A stretch of 43,491 nt of DNA from Streptomyces sp. NRRL F-6676 (GCF_000725625.1 NZ_JOHS01000064.1:1-43491), one strand, 5' to 3'; counted from the first letter of the stretch, positions 1 through 8,015 are shown. Made by a program: numbers and translations. The notes: generated by a model from the sequence alone, not told the origin.

Positions 1-96
1 CCACCCCCCTACGCTTTCCCCTCCCCGCGGGCTTCGCCCCGGCCCCCTGAATCCGCTGAACCCCCTGAACGCCCTGAAGGACCGGACTCAGATCGC

Positions 97-564
97 TCAG
101 ATCGCCAGATCCTTGATGATCTTCGCCACGTGGCCCGTCGCCTTGACGTTGTACAGGGCGCGTTCGACCTTCCCCTCCTCGTCCACGACAACCGTCGACC
201 GGAGGACGCCGACGACCGTCTTGCCGTAGAGCTTCTTCTCGCCGAAGGCGCCGTACGCCTCCAGGACCCGCTTGTCGGGGTCGGCGAGGAGAGTGACCTT
301 GAGGGACTCCTGCTCGCGGAACTTCGCCAGCTTCTCCGGCTTGTCGGGCGAGATGCCGATGACGTCGTAGCCGGCGCCGGCGAGGAGTTCCAGGTTGTCC
401 GTGAAGTCGCAGGCCTGCTTGGTGCAGCCGGGGGTCAGGGCGGCGGGGTAGAAGTAGACGATGACCTTGCGGCCCTTGTGGTCGGCGAGGGAGACCTCGT
501 TGCCGTCGGCGTCCGGCAGGGTGAAGGCGGGGGCGGGGTCGCCGGGCTGGAGTCGCTCGCTCAT
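97..564 (-). CDS. bcp: Thioredoxin-dependent thiol peroxidase (peroxiredoxin Q/BCP)
   Basis: The 155-residue protein is a cytosolic peroxiredoxin of the BCP/PrxQ type, which reduces hydrogen peroxide and organic hydroperoxides using thioredoxin. The TPGCTKQACDF motif holds the peroxidatic Cys47 and a likely resolving Cys52, the spacing seen in BCP. The length matches the family. The frame stays open far upstream, but the ATG at 564 begins the family-typical MSERLQPGDPAPAF start, so I use it. The gene is divergent from the DUF3618 gene. No regulatory site was recognised. Confidence 0.95.
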   Translation of the reverse strand: MSERLQPGDPAPAFTLPDADGNEVSLADHKGRKVIVYFYPAALTPGCTKQACDFTDNLELLAGAGYDVIGISPDKPEKLAKFREQESLKVTLLADPDKRVLEAYGAFGEKKLYGKTVVGVLRSTVVVDEEGKVERALYNVKATGHVAKIIKDLAI

Positions 565-750
565 GGATACCTCACTGGGGGCGGGGCAGATGGGGTGGAA
601 GGTGTGGTGTGACAGGTCGTGCGCCTCCGAGCCTAATCGCCTCCCGTCCGCCCCGGCCGTCCGCCCATCGGGGGTGCCGTGGGGTGCGTTCGCCCGGAAG
701 CTGACAGACTGTCGACCAGCACACTTCGCGACGACCACGGAGGAAACGCG

Positions 751-1116
751 GTGGCGGACACGCCGAGCACGCCGGACACCAGGACTCCGGCACAGATCGA
801 GGCGGACATCAGGCGCCGCCGCGAAACCCTGGCCGAGACACTCGACGAGATCGGCGTCCGGGTCCACCCCAAGACGATCGTCGGCGACGCGAAGGCGAAG
901 GTCGCCGCGCAGGTCGACCACACCCTCGGCCGCGCCTACGTCGGGGTGAACCGGGCCGTCAGCGACGTGAAGGCCCAGTTCGTCGACGAGGAGGGCGCGC
1001 CGCGCCTGGAGCGCATCGTGCCGGCCGCGCTGGTGGTGGCAGGGGTCGTCGGCCTGCTCGCCCTCGGTCTGCGCCGGGACTCGTCCCCGGCGGCCCGCCG
1101 CCGGCGCAAGCACTGA
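751..1116 (+). CDS. DUF3618 membrane-anchored protein
   Basis: This 121-residue protein has an N-terminal DUF3618 segment (TPAQIEADIRRRRETLAETLDEI) rich in Arg and Glu and probably helical. A region compatible with an amphipathic helix follows, then one membrane segment near residues 90-108 (VPAALVVAGVVGLLALGL) and a basic ARRRRKH tail. DUF3618 proteins are common in actinomycetes and have no firmly known function. I chose the GTG at 751 because an AGGAGG-like ribosome site (739-744) lies just before it. The upstream in-frame ATG at 679 lacks one. It is followed by a GroES-like gene on the same strand after about 43 bases. Confidence 0.85.
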   Translation: MADTPSTPDTRTPAQIEADIRRRRETLAETLDEIGVRVHPKTIVGDAKAKVAAQVDHTLGRAYVGVNRAVSDVKAQFVDEEGAPRLERIVPAALVVAGVVGLLALGLRRDSSPAARRRRKH

Positions 1117-1159
1117 CCCGACTGCGGACTCCCGGGCGCCGGGCAGGTAGGTTCGTGGC

Positions 1160-1510
1160 GTGAGCGAGAAGACCCACGACGACAACCACGACAAGCTGCC
1201 CATCCGGATGCTGCACGACCGGGTGCTGGTACGGCAGGACACCGCCGAGGGCGAGCGCCGCTCGGGCGGCGGCATCCTGATCCCCGCGACGGCGGCCGTC
1301 GGCCGGCGCCTCGCCTGGGCCGAGGTCGTCGCGGTCGGACAGAACGTCCGCACGGTGGAGCCGGGCGACCGCGTCCTGTACGACCCCGAGGACCGCGCCG
1401 AGGTCGAGGTCCGCGGCACCGCCTACGTCCTCATGCGCGAACGCGACCTCCACGCGGTGGCCGCCGACCGCTTCGAGGGCTCGGAGGATTCGACGGGGCT
1501 GTATCTGTAG
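1160..1510 (+). CDS. GroES-like chaperonin-10 family protein
   Basis: The 116-residue protein reads as a Cpn10/GroES relative. It has an IRMLHDRVLVRQD strand, a mobile-loop-like GERRSGGGILIPATA segment, and a VEPGDRVLYD turn. It differs from true GroES by an acidic/His-rich N-terminal leader and a divergent C terminus ending STGLYL. Streptomyces carry the main groES beside groEL1 elsewhere, so this is probably an accessory paralogue whose partner is unknown. The GTG at 1160 is the start. A strong hairpin terminator follows directly. Confidence 0.85.
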   Translation: MSEKTHDDNHDKLPIRMLHDRVLVRQDTAEGERRSGGGILIPATAAVGRRLAWAEVVAVGQNVRTVEPGDRVLYDPEDRAEVEVRGTAYVLMRERDLHAVAADRFEGSEDSTGLYL

Positions 1511-1519
1511 CAGACCCAG

Positions 1520-1555
1520 CGAAGGGGCCGGCGACAAACGTCGCCGGCCCCTTCG
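1520..1555 (+). terminator. Hairpin terminator after the GroES-like gene
   Basis: A perfect 15-bp inverted repeat (1520-1534 with 1541-1555) surrounds a 6-base loop, beginning 10 bases after the stop codon. The stem includes GGGGCCGGCGA. There is no long T tract, as is usual for Streptomyces. Confidence 0.85.
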
Positions 1556-1697
1556 CCATGCGGCTCACGGCTCTCTCGACTTCGCTTACCACCGCATCCG
1601 CACCCTGCTCGCGTAACCGCCAGGCGCACAGATCGTTACTCCATACGAGTCGCTATTTCGTACGAGTCCGCCACAGGTGATCGAAAGGGGGGGAGTC

Positions 1698-2342
1698 ATG
1701 CCGGTGAGCCGATATACGCGGGAAGTCCTGGCTGATGCGGCAGCATCGTCCAGGACGCTTTCCGAAGCACTGGTGATGCTGGGAGTCGATCCCAAGGGCC
1801 GCTCGCGTCGTTATCTGCACGATCGGATGCGCACACTCGGAGTGGACACGTCCCACTTCGAACGCGAAACGGGAACGCGATGGACCAGAGAGATCCTTGA
1901 ACCCGCCGTGGCCGCGTCCACAAGTGTCAACGGTGTGCTGCGACACCTGGGGATCGACGTTGTGGGCGGCCACCACACGAACATCAGCCGCCGAATCCAG
2001 GCCTACGGGATCGACACCTCTCACTTCCGCAGGGAAGCCCGAGCCGACATCCCGAAACAGCGCCGAGCCCCCGGACAGTTGCTGATCGAACAGATCTCTC
2101 CCCATGCCCGGCGTGTGCCCGGTGAGCGGCTCAAGCGAGCCATGATCGAGCTGGGCGCGGACGAGCGGTGCGCCGCGTGCGGAACCGAGCCGGTCTGGCG
2201 CGGCCGCCCCCTGCCACTGGAGGTGGACCACGTGGACGGCGATTGGCGCAACAACCGCCCGGAGAACCTGCGGCTGCTCTGCCCCAACTGTCATTCGGCC
2301 ACTGACACGTACCGAGGCAGGAAAAAGGGACGGGCAGCGTGA
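1698..2342 (+). CDS. HNH endonuclease with duplicated N-terminal repeat (first of a pair)
   Basis: The 214-residue protein ends in an HNH nuclease domain. Cys158 and Cys161 pair with Cys195 and Cys198 as a probable zinc knuckle, the VDHVDGDWRNNRPENL core carries Asp177-His178, and His199 follows. The first 110 residues hold two copies of a helical module of about 50 residues, each closing with a (V/I)DTSHF signature, which probably binds DNA. This architecture is frequent in actinobacterial phages and mobile genes. The ATG at 1698 has a purine-rich ribosome site (1685-1694). The stop overlaps the next gene as GTGA. No restriction or methylase partner is visible. The biological role is unknown. 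Confidence 0.85.
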   Translation: MPVSRYTREVLADAAASSRTLSEALVMLGVDPKGRSRRYLHDRMRTLGVDTSHFERETGTRWTREILEPAVAASTSVNGVLRHLGIDVVGGHHTNISRRIQAYGIDTSHFRREARADIPKQRRAPGQLLIEQISPHARRVPGERLKRAMIELGADERCAACGTEPVWRGRPLPLEVDHVDGDWRNNRPENLRLLCPNCHSATDTYRGRKKGRAA

Positions 2343-3004
2343 AACAGACGGCACGCTACACGAAAGAGATCCTCACGGAGGCGGCAGAGAACTGCTCGAA
2401 CATCGACGAGGTCATCACTTACCTCGGTGTGCGCTCATACCACCAGCTCCGCCGCCACTTGTTTCGAAGGTTCGAACATTTCGGCATCGACGTCAGCCAC
2501 TTCACGCGATTCGAACGAGGACCCCGCTCATGCCCGAAGCCGTCCCGAAGCGAACTTCTCACGGCCGTGACAGCAGCGTCATCGATCGCGGGCACGCTAC
2601 GGGAACTGCGGTTGTCCGACACCGCCTCGGTCCGCAAGCGGTTCCATGAATGGGTCGCGGAATTCGACATCGACACCTCGCACTTCCTGGGGCAAGCTCA
2701 CCAGCGTGGAAAACCCGGTCCAACCCCTCGCAAGAGAGCTGTCGACGTTCTGGTGCAACACGACGGCAAACGGCGCACAAAGACCGCCCTGCTGCGCCGG
2801 GCCCTCCTTGAGGCGGCTGTGCCCGAACGGTGCGACGAGTGCGGAACGCCGCCCGAATGGCACGGGCGTCCCATGACGTTGGAGATCGACCATGTCAACG
2901 GCGACTGGAGCGACGACCGGCGCCCGAATCTGCGGTTCCTGTGCCCCAACTGCCATGCGGTCACCAGGACATGGTGCCGGGGCGGTCGCCGCAGAAGTAC
3001 GTAG
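2339..3004 (+). CDS. HNH endonuclease with duplicated N-terminal repeat (second of a pair)
   Basis: This 221-residue protein is a paralogue of the gene before it, with the same plan. Two helical modules end in (I)DVSHF and IDTSHF. The HNH domain has Cys165/Cys168, Asp184-His185, Cys202/Cys205 and His206. The GTG start overlaps the upstream stop by four bases, so the two are translated as a coupled pair. The N-terminal modules are clearly diverged while the nuclease cores stay similar, which suggests an old tandem duplication with changed DNA specificity. A tRNA gene begins 53 bases downstream. The pair may be a mobile remnant, but no integrase is visible. Confidence 0.85.
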   Translation: MKQTARYTKEILTEAAENCSNIDEVITYLGVRSYHQLRRHLFRRFEHFGIDVSHFTRFERGPRSCPKPSRSELLTAVTAASSIAGTLRELRLSDTASVRKRFHEWVAEFDIDTSHFLGQAHQRGKPGPTPRKRAVDVLVQHDGKRRTKTALLRRALLEAAVPERCDECGTPPEWHGRPMTLEIDHVNGDWSDDRRPNLRFLCPNCHAVTRTWCRGGRRRST

Positions 3005-3038
3005 TGGCCCTTCGCCCACCCCCGGCCGGCCCAGCCAG

Positions 3039-3044
3039 TAGAGT
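3039..3044 (+). promoter_or_regulatory. Possible -10 box of the tRNA gene
   Basis: TAGAGT lies 13 bases before the mature tRNA start. I see no convincing -35 hexamer at the right distance, so this is weak. Confidence 0.3.
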
Positions 3045-3057
3045 GGGCACGGTGCGG

Positions 3058-3131
3058 GCGCCCGTACTCCAATGGGCAGAGAGGCTAGTCTTAGATACTA
3101 GATGTTGTCGGTTCAAGTCCGACCGGGCGCA
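3058..3131 (+). tRNA. Type I tRNA with UAG anticodon (Leu by codon, isotype uncertain)
   Basis: A 74-base cloverleaf can be drawn. The acceptor stem is GCGCCCG/CGGGCGC (7 of 7 pairs). The D stem has three pairs plus a 13-22 mismatch. The anticodon stem is CTAGT/ACTAG with loop CTTAGAT, giving anticodon UAG at 3092-3094. The variable region has 5 bases. The T stem is GTCGG/CCGAC with loop TTCAAGT, and the discriminator is A. CCA is not encoded. A UAG anticodon reads leucine CUA/CUG, yet bacterial tRNA-Leu normally has a long variable arm, which is missing here. The acceptor stem looks more like a tRNA-Arg body. Confidence 0.8.
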
Positions 3132-3134
3132 CCG

Positions 3135-3175
3135 AAGAGGGAGCGGACACCACGACGTGGTGTCCGCTCCCTCTT
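3135..3175 (+). terminator. Bidirectional hairpin terminator between tRNA and rdgB
   Basis: A perfect 20-bp inverted repeat (3135-3154 with 3156-3175) begins four bases after the tRNA and ends 12 bases before the rdgB stop. It is flanked by A and T runs on the two sides, fitting termination of both convergent transcripts. Confidence 0.9.
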
Positions 3176-3186
3176 TCACGACAGCG

Positions 3187-3789
3187 TCAGCCCAGCAGTT
3201 CCCGTACCGCCGGGACCAGGGCGCGGAAGGCCTGGCCGCGGTGGCTGATGGCGTTCTTCTCGTCGGCCGTCAGTTCGGCGCAGGTGCGGGTGTCGGCGTC
3301 GGGCTGGAGGATCGGGTCGTAGCCGAAGCCGTTGGTGCCGGCGGGGGCGTGGCGGAGGGTGCCGCGGAGTTGGCCCTCGACCACGCGTTCGGTGCCGTCG
3401 GGCAGCGCGAGGGCGGCGGCGCAGGCGAAGTGGGCGCCGCGGTGGGGGTCGTCGATGTCGCCGAGCTGGGCCAGGAGGAGATCCAGGTTGGCCTGGTCGT
3501 CGCCGTGCCGGCCGGCCCAGCGGGCGGAGAAGATGCCGGGGGCGCCGCCGAGGACGTCCACGCACAGCCCGGAGTCGTCGGCGACCGCGGGCAGCCCGGT
3601 GGCGCGGGCCAGGGCATGCGCCTTGAGCAGCGCGTTCTCGGCGAAGGTGACGCCGGTCTCCTTGACGTCGGGCACCTCGGGAAAGGCGTCGGCACCGACG
3701 AGCTCGTGCGGAATCCCGGCATCGGCGAGAATCGCGCGCAGCTCGGTGATCTTCCCGGCGTTACGGGTGGCGAGGATCAGGCGGGTCAT
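3187..3789 (-). CDS. rdgB: Non-canonical purine NTP pyrophosphatase (RdgB/HAM1)
   Basis: The 200-residue protein is an Ham1/RdgB enzyme that hydrolyses dITP, XTP and ITP to the monophosphates, keeping deaminated purines out of nucleic acids. Visible motifs are the N-terminal ATRNAGKITEL substrate loop, the ADDSGLCVDVLGGAPGIFSARWAG acidic metal/phosphate site, the GFGYDPIL segment and SHRGQAF near the end. Length is typical. The ATG at 3789 is the first good start. It is the last gene of a minus-strand series with a lipoprotein gene and rph upstream, a usual rph-rdgB neighbourhood in actinomycetes. Confidence 0.96.
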   Translation of the reverse strand: MTRLILATRNAGKITELRAILADAGIPHELVGADAFPEVPDVKETGVTFAENALLKAHALARATGLPAVADDSGLCVDVLGGAPGIFSARWAGRHGDDQANLDLLLAQLGDIDDPHRGAHFACAAALALPDGTERVVEGQLRGTLRHAPAGTNGFGYDPILQPDADTRTCAELTADEKNAISHRGQAFRALVPAVRELLG

Positions 3790-3860
3790 GCGCCCAGTAT
3801 CGCCGGTGCCCGGGGAGCGCCGCGCAGGCCCGCCCCCGTCCGCTCACCCGCAGCGCGGTG

Positions 3861-4256
3861 TCACGGCGTGCAGACCTTCGTCAGTTCGCCCGCCGCGTCC
3901 GTCACCGGGCTGACGTCGGGTGTCTCGTCGCCGTTGCGGACGGCCGTGCGGACGTTCGACACGGCGTCGCGCAGATCGTCGACCGCCTTGTTGACGTCCG
4001 CGTCGTCCGTCTTGTCGCCGATCTTGTCCAGGTTCTTCTCTATCGCGTCGAGCGACTGGTCGGTCTGCGTCGGGTCGTTCGCCGCGTTCTCCACGGCCTG
4101 CTGGAGGTCGGTGACGCTGTCGGCGATGGCGTCGGCGGTCTGGACGCAGTCCAGCGCCTTGTTCACCGCGTCGCAGCCGACCGCGGCCGGTACGGCGACG
4201 AGTACGGCGGCAACGGCGAACGCTGCGGTACGGCGGCGGTGGCGGCGCGCGGCCAT
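3861..4256 (-). CDS. Putative lipoprotein, acidic helical
   Basis: The 131-residue product begins with a basic segment (MAARRHRRR) and a hydrophobic stretch ending in the lipobox-like AAVGC, so it is probably a lipoprotein anchored at Cys28. The mature part is rich in Asp, Ala and Asn with regular hydrophobic spacing (IADSVTDLQQAVENAAND, LDAIEKNLDKIGDK), suggesting helices or a coiled coil. No family or function was recognised. It sits between rph and rdgB on the same strand and may be co-transcribed with them. The ATG at 4256 is preceded by a GGGGAGGA ribosome site. Confidence 0.8.
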   Translation of the reverse strand: MAARRHRRRTAAFAVAAVLVAVPAAVGCDAVNKALDCVQTADAIADSVTDLQQAVENAANDPTQTDQSLDAIEKNLDKIGDKTDDADVNKAVDDLRDAVSNVRTAVRNGDETPDVSPVTDAAGELTKVCTP

Positions 4257-4368
4257 GGAAGGTCCTCCCCGTGAACATGAGTGCGTACATGCCTGAGCAT
4301 GCCCACACCTGCGTGGCCGGGCGCACGGCCGGAAGACCGTACGCCCATACCGTTAAGAACGCGCCCGC

Positions 4369-5106
4369 TCAGTCGGCGGTTGCCTCCAGGGCCGCGCGCT
4401 GGGCGGCGGCCAGCTCGTCGCACCCGGCGACCGCGAGGTCCAGCAGCGCGTTGAGCTCCTTGCGGTCGAACGGCTCGGCCTCCGCCGTGCCCTGGACCTC
4501 GACGAAGCGGCCGTCACCGGTGCAGACCACGTTCATGTCGGTGTCGGCGCGGACGTCCTCCTCGTAGCAGAGGTCGAGCAGCGGGACGCCGCCGACGATG
4601 CCGACGGAGACGGCGGAGACGGTGCCGGTGAGCGGCTTGCGGCTGGGCTTGATCAGCTTCTTGGTGTGCTGGGCCCAGGTGATAGCGTCGGCCAGCGCGA
4701 CGTACGCGCCGGTGATCGCGGCGGTGCGGGTGCCGCCGTCGGCCTGGAGGACGTCGCAGTCCAGGACGATGGTGTTCTCGCCGAGCGCCTTGTAGTCGAC
4801 GACCGCGCGCAGGGAGCGGCCGATGAGCCGGGAGATCTCGTGCGTACGGCCGCCGATCCGGCCGCGGACCGACTCGCGGTCGCCGCGGGTGTTGGTGGCG
4901 CGCGGGAGCATCGAGTACTCGGCGGTCACCCACCCCTCGCCACTGCCCTTGCGCCAGCGCGGCACGCCCTCGGTGACGGAGGCGGTGCACAGCACCCTGG
5001 TGTCGCCGAAGGCGACGAGCACGGACCCCTCGGCGTGCTTGCTCCAGCCGCGCTCAAGGGAAACGGGACGAAGCTGCTCGGCCGCACGGCCGTCGATACG
5101 AGACAT
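4369..5106 (-). CDS. rph: Ribonuclease PH
   Basis: The 245-residue protein is RNase PH, the phosphate-dependent 3' exoribonuclease that trims tRNA precursors. Recognisable family segments are [38 protein letters not shown], the Arg-rich [22 protein letters not shown] phosphate/RNA-binding region, [21 protein letters not shown], and [17 protein letters not shown] with metal-site acidic residues. The length is normal. It heads the rph-lipoprotein-rdgB series. Confidence 0.97.
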   Translation of the reverse strand: MSRIDGRAAEQLRPVSLERGWSKHAEGSVLVAFGDTRVLCTASVTEGVPRWRKGSGEGWVTAEYSMLPRATNTRGDRESVRGRIGGRTHEISRLIGRSLRAVVDYKALGENTIVLDCDVLQADGGTRTAAITGAYVALADAITWAQHTKKLIKPSRKPLTGTVSAVSVGIVGGVPLLDLCYEEDVRADTDMNVVCTGDGRFVEVQGTAEAEPFDRKELNALLDLAVAGCDELAAAQRAALEATAD

Positions 5107-5134
5107 GGGAGGAGCCTAGCGGGACCGGGCCGCT

Positions 5135-5195
5135 CGAAGGGGCGCGGGGAACCGCGCGACGGGGGTCCGGGGGCGGAGCCCCCGAGGGACGGGAA
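5135..5195. repeat. Dispersed Streptomyces intergenic repeat (copy 1)
   Basis: The stretch contains GGGGCGCGGGGAACCGCGCG and GGGGGCGGAGCCCCC. Related words occur between genes at 15.8-16.0, 25.1-25.4 and 29.1 kb. The inner palindrome could form a hairpin. Confidence 0.55.
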
Positions 5196-5249
5196 GGGCG
5201 GGGCGGAGGGGGCGAGAACACCGCCCCGCCCCTGCCCCTCCCGCGCCAC

Positions 5250-5483
5250 TCACATCAGGTCTTCGATCTCCGCCGCGATCGGGTCCGCGTCCGTTCCGAT
5301 CACGACCTGGATCGCCGACCCCATCTTCACCACCCCGTGCGCCCCCGCCGCCTTCAGCGCCGCCTCGTTGACCAGCGACGGGTCGTGCACCTCGGTCCGC
5401 AGCCGCGTGATGCAGCCCTCGATCTCCTCGATGTTCTCGATCCCGCCGAGCCCGGCGACGATCTTCTCAGCCTTGGTGGCCAT
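5250..5483 (-). CDS. nagF: PTS N-acetylglucosamine EIIB component
   Basis: The 77-residue protein is a free-standing glucose-family EIIB domain. The EGCITRLRTEVHD motif contains the phosphorylated cysteine (Cys24), and VVIGTDADPIAAEI closes the domain. It passes phosphate from EIIA to the sugar carried by the EIIC permease encoded divergently at 5696. In S. coelicolor the separate EIIB and EIIC of this system are named NagF and NagE2. The ATG at 5483 is chosen because AGGGAG sits five bases upstream. A GTG six bases earlier would overlap that site. A DasR-like site lies 37 bases before the start. Confidence 0.9.
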   Translation of the reverse strand: MATKAEKIVAGLGGIENIEEIEGCITRLRTEVHDPSLVNEAALKAAGAHGVVKMGSAIQVVIGTDADPIAAEIEDLM

Positions 5484-5519
5484 GTCCACTCCCTGCGTGC
5501 GCTGGCGCTGATGCGGCGT

Positions 5520-5535
5520 ACTGGTCTACACCACG
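5520..5535. promoter_or_regulatory. DasR-responsive element (dre) before nagF
   Basis: ACTGGTCTACACCACG matches the DasR consensus core TGGTCTAGACCA in 11 of 12 positions. DasR is a GntR-family repressor released by glucosamine-6-phosphate. Confidence 0.85.
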
Positions 5536-5647
5536 CGGACCACGGTAGCCGACCCGGGTAGCGGGCGACGGCCCAAGGGAGCCGTACGGAGCGTGACATT
5601 CCGGCAGCGGAAATCGCGGGTTCCTTATGCGGACCTCATCTGCTACA

Positions 5648-5680
5648 ACAGGTCTACACCACTGAGTGGTGTAGACCACC
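5648..5680. promoter_or_regulatory. Paired dre sites before nagE2
   Basis: Two dre-like cores lie back to back at 5650-5661 (AGGTCTACACCA, 10 of 12) and 5667-5678 (TGGTGTAGACCA, 11 of 12). They end 15 bases before the nagE2 start codon's upstream ribosome region, so DasR bound here should block transcription. Confidence 0.9.
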
Positions 5681-5695
5681 ACCGATGGAGGACGT

Positions 5696-6943
5696 ATGAC
5701 CACCGCCACCGCGACGGCGGCCCCAGCGAAGAAGCGGGGATCGGGCCTGTTCCAGGGCCTGCAGAAGGTCGGTCGCAGCCTACAGCTCCCGATCGCCGTG
5801 CTGCCGGCGGCCGGCATCCTGCTGCGACTGGGCCAGCCGGACGTGCACGACAAGCTGCATCTGCCCGACAAGGTGACGGCGGTGTTCGCCACGGCGGGCG
5901 GCGCCCTCTTCGACAACCTGCCGATGCTGTTCTGCATCGGCGTCGCGATCGGCTTCGCCAAGAAGTCGGACGGTTCGACCGCGCTCGCCGCGCTGGTCGG
6001 CTTCCTGGTCTACAGCAACGTGCTGAAGGCATTCCCGGTGACCGAGGCCAAGGTCACCAAGGGCGCGGACGTCGCGGCGACGTACAACAACCCCGGGGTG
6101 CTCGGCGGCATCCTGATGGGTCTGCTGGCCGCCGTGCTGTGGCAGCGTTACCACCGCAAGAAGCTGGTGGACTGGCTCGGCTTCTTCAACGGCCGCCGGC
6201 TGGTGCCGATCATCATGGCCTTCGTCGGCACGATCATGGGCGTCTTCTTCGGCCTGATCTGGAAGCCGATCGGTGAGGGCATCTCCAACTTCGGCGAGTG
6301 GATCACCGGTCTCGGCGCCGTCGGCGCGGGCCTGTTCGGTCTGATCAACCGTGCGCTGATCCCGGTGGGCATGCACCAGTTCGTGAACACCGTCTCCTGG
6401 TTCCAGATCGGTGACTACAAGGACGCGACGGGCGCGGTCATCCACGGTGACCTCAACCGCTTCTTCGCCGGTGACCCGACCGCCGGACAGTTCATGTCGG
6501 GCTTCTTCCCGATCATGATGTTCGGCCTGCCGGCCGCCGCGCTCGCCATGGCGCACGCCGCCCGTCCCGAGCGCCGCAAGGCCGTGATGGGCATGATGGT
6601 CTCGCTCGCCCTGACCTCGTTCGTAACCGGTGTGACCGAGCCGATCGAGTTCGCGTTCATGTTCATCGCCCCGGTGCTGTACGTGATCCACGCGGTGCTG
6701 ACCGCCCTGTCCATGGCGATCACCTGGGCGCTCGGCGTCCACACGGGCTTCACGTTCTCCGCGGGCTTCATCGACTACGCGCTCAACTGGAACCTGGCCA
6801 CCAAACCATGGCTGATCATCCCGATCGGTCTGGTGTTCGCGGTGATCTACTACGTCGTCTTCCGGTTCGCCATCGTCAAGTTCGACCTCAAGACCCCGGG
6901 CCGCGAGCCCGAGGAGGAGGTCGAGGACCTCACCAAGGCGTGA
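5696..6943 (+). CDS. nagE2: PTS N-acetylglucosamine EIIC permease
   Basis: The 415-residue membrane protein is the EIIC component that imports N-acetylglucosamine while it is phosphorylated by NagF. It shows a GLFQGLQKVGRSLQLPIAVLPAAGILLRLG entry helix, multiple hydrophobic segments, and the conserved GVTEPIEFAFMF sugar-site motif. There is no attached EIIB or EIIA domain, consistent with the separate EIIB gene. ATG 5696 has GGAGG at 5687-5691. Paired dre sites just upstream indicate DasR control. Only one permease gene is present here, whereas I recall two (nagE1, nagE2) in S. coelicolor. The NagE2 assignment rests on that synteny. Confidence 0.93.
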   Translation: MTTATATAAPAKKRGSGLFQGLQKVGRSLQLPIAVLPAAGILLRLGQPDVHDKLHLPDKVTAVFATAGGALFDNLPMLFCIGVAIGFAKKSDGSTALAALVGFLVYSNVLKAFPVTEAKVTKGADVAATYNNPGVLGGILMGLLAAVLWQRYHRKKLVDWLGFFNGRRLVPIIMAFVGTIMGVFFGLIWKPIGEGISNFGEWITGLGAVGAGLFGLINRALIPVGMHQFVNTVSWFQIGDYKDATGAVIHGDLNRFFAGDPTAGQFMSGFFPIMMFGLPAAALAMAHAARPERRKAVMGMMVSLALTSFVTGVTEPIEFAFMFIAPVLYVIHAVLTALSMAITWALGVHTGFTFSAGFIDYALNWNLATKPWLIIPIGLVFAVIYYVVFRFAIVKFDLKTPGREPEEEVEDLTKA

Positions 6944-6989
6944 GGCCCGGCCCCACGGCACGACGACGCCGTACGCGTACGGCATGACG

Positions 6990-7026
6990 CGGGCCCCGGA
7001 ACCCTGTCGCAGGGTTCCGGGGCCCG
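6990..7026 (+). terminator. Hairpin terminator after nagE2
   Basis: A perfect 16-bp stem (6990-7005 with 7011-7026) closes a GTCGC loop, about 45 bases after the nagE2 stop. It lies before the convergent metallo-hydrolase gene and can serve both strands. Confidence 0.9.
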
Positions 7027-7050
7027 TCCGTGTACGGAGCCGGCCGGCCG

Positions 7051-7803
7051 TCAGATCTCGTACGTCGCGCCCGGCGCCGCCAGTTCCGTCGGGCCGGGGA
7101 AGACCTCGCGGGCGTCGGTGAGGTTGACGTGGGGGTCCGTCCACGGGGGGATGTGGGTGAGGACCAGGCGGCGGGCGCCGGCCCGGGCCGCGCTCTGGCC
7201 GGCCTCGCGGCCGTTGAGGTGCAGGTCCGGGATGTTCTCCTTGCCGTGCGTGAACGCCGCCTCGCACAGGAACAGGTCCGTGTCGTGGGCGAGTTCGTCC
7301 AGCGTCTCGCTGACACCGGTGTCCCCGGAGTACGTCAGCGAGCGCCCGCCGTGCTCGACGCGGATGCCGTACGCCTCCACCGGGTGCCGCACCCGCTCGG
7401 TGTGCACGGTGAAGGGGCCGATGTCGAACGTGCCCGGCTTGACCGTGTGGAAGTCGAACACCTCGCTCATCGAGGAGGCGGACGGGGTGTCGGCGTACGC
7501 CGTGGTCAGCCGCTGTTCGGTGCCCTCGGGGCCGTAGACCGGGAGGGGGGCGCAGCGGCCGCCGTCGTGCCGGTAGTAGCGCGCGACGAAGTACGCGCAC
7601 ATGTCGATGCAGTGATCGGCGTGCAGATGACTGAGGAAGATCGCGTCGAGGTCGTAGAGACCGCAGTGGCGCTGCAACTCGCCCAGGGCGCCGTTGCCCA
7701 TGTCGAGGAGCAGCCGGAAGCCGTCGGCCTCTACGAGGTAGCTCGAACAGGCCGATTCCACGGACGGGAACGACCCCGAGCAGCCGACGACGGTGAGCTT
7801 CAT
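7051..7803 (-). CDS. Metallo-beta-lactamase-fold hydrolase (RNase Z / PhnP-like)
   Basis: The 250-residue cytosolic protein has the metallo-beta-lactamase fold. It has an N-terminal MKLTVVGCSGSFPS strand, the zinc motif LSHLHADHCIDM, a later GDTG with metal Asp, and HIPPW near the end. The layout resembles RNase Z-like and cyclic phosphodiesterase subgroups more than antibiotic-degrading lactamases. The exact substrate cannot be read from sequence. ATG 7803 has a GGAGG-type site upstream. The gene is convergent with nagE2 and divergent from a PemK-like gene. Confidence 0.88.
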   Translation of the reverse strand: MKLTVVGCSGSFPSVESACSSYLVEADGFRLLLDMGNGALGELQRHCGLYDLDAIFLSHLHADHCIDMCAYFVARYYRHDGGRCAPLPVYGPEGTEQRLTTAYADTPSASSMSEVFDFHTVKPGTFDIGPFTVHTERVRHPVEAYGIRVEHGGRSLTYSGDTGVSETLDELAHDTDLFLCEAAFTHGKENIPDLHLNGREAGQSAARAGARRLVLTHIPPWTDPHVNLTDAREVFPGPTELAAPGATYEI

Positions 7804-8015
7804 GGAGCCGGAACCTCCGCGTGGCGTGGCGTGCGGGCAGGGGGACGGAAGGGGGGTCGTGCGGTCCGTCGAGCGTAAGGCGCGAAAGGGTGGGCCGCTC
7901 CTCCGCCAGGGGCTGTTGTGGGCGAACTCACCTGTGGTGTCACGCGTTCGGCTGGAACCGCGGCACGGGGCTGACGGCCGGGCGGGGACGGCGCCGGCGT
8001 CGTACTGTCGTGTGC

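Noticed and set aside
3058..3131. Suppressor tRNA for UAG stop codons
   Set aside because: A UAG suppressor needs anticodon CUA; here the anticodon itself reads UAG and decodes CUA/CUG.
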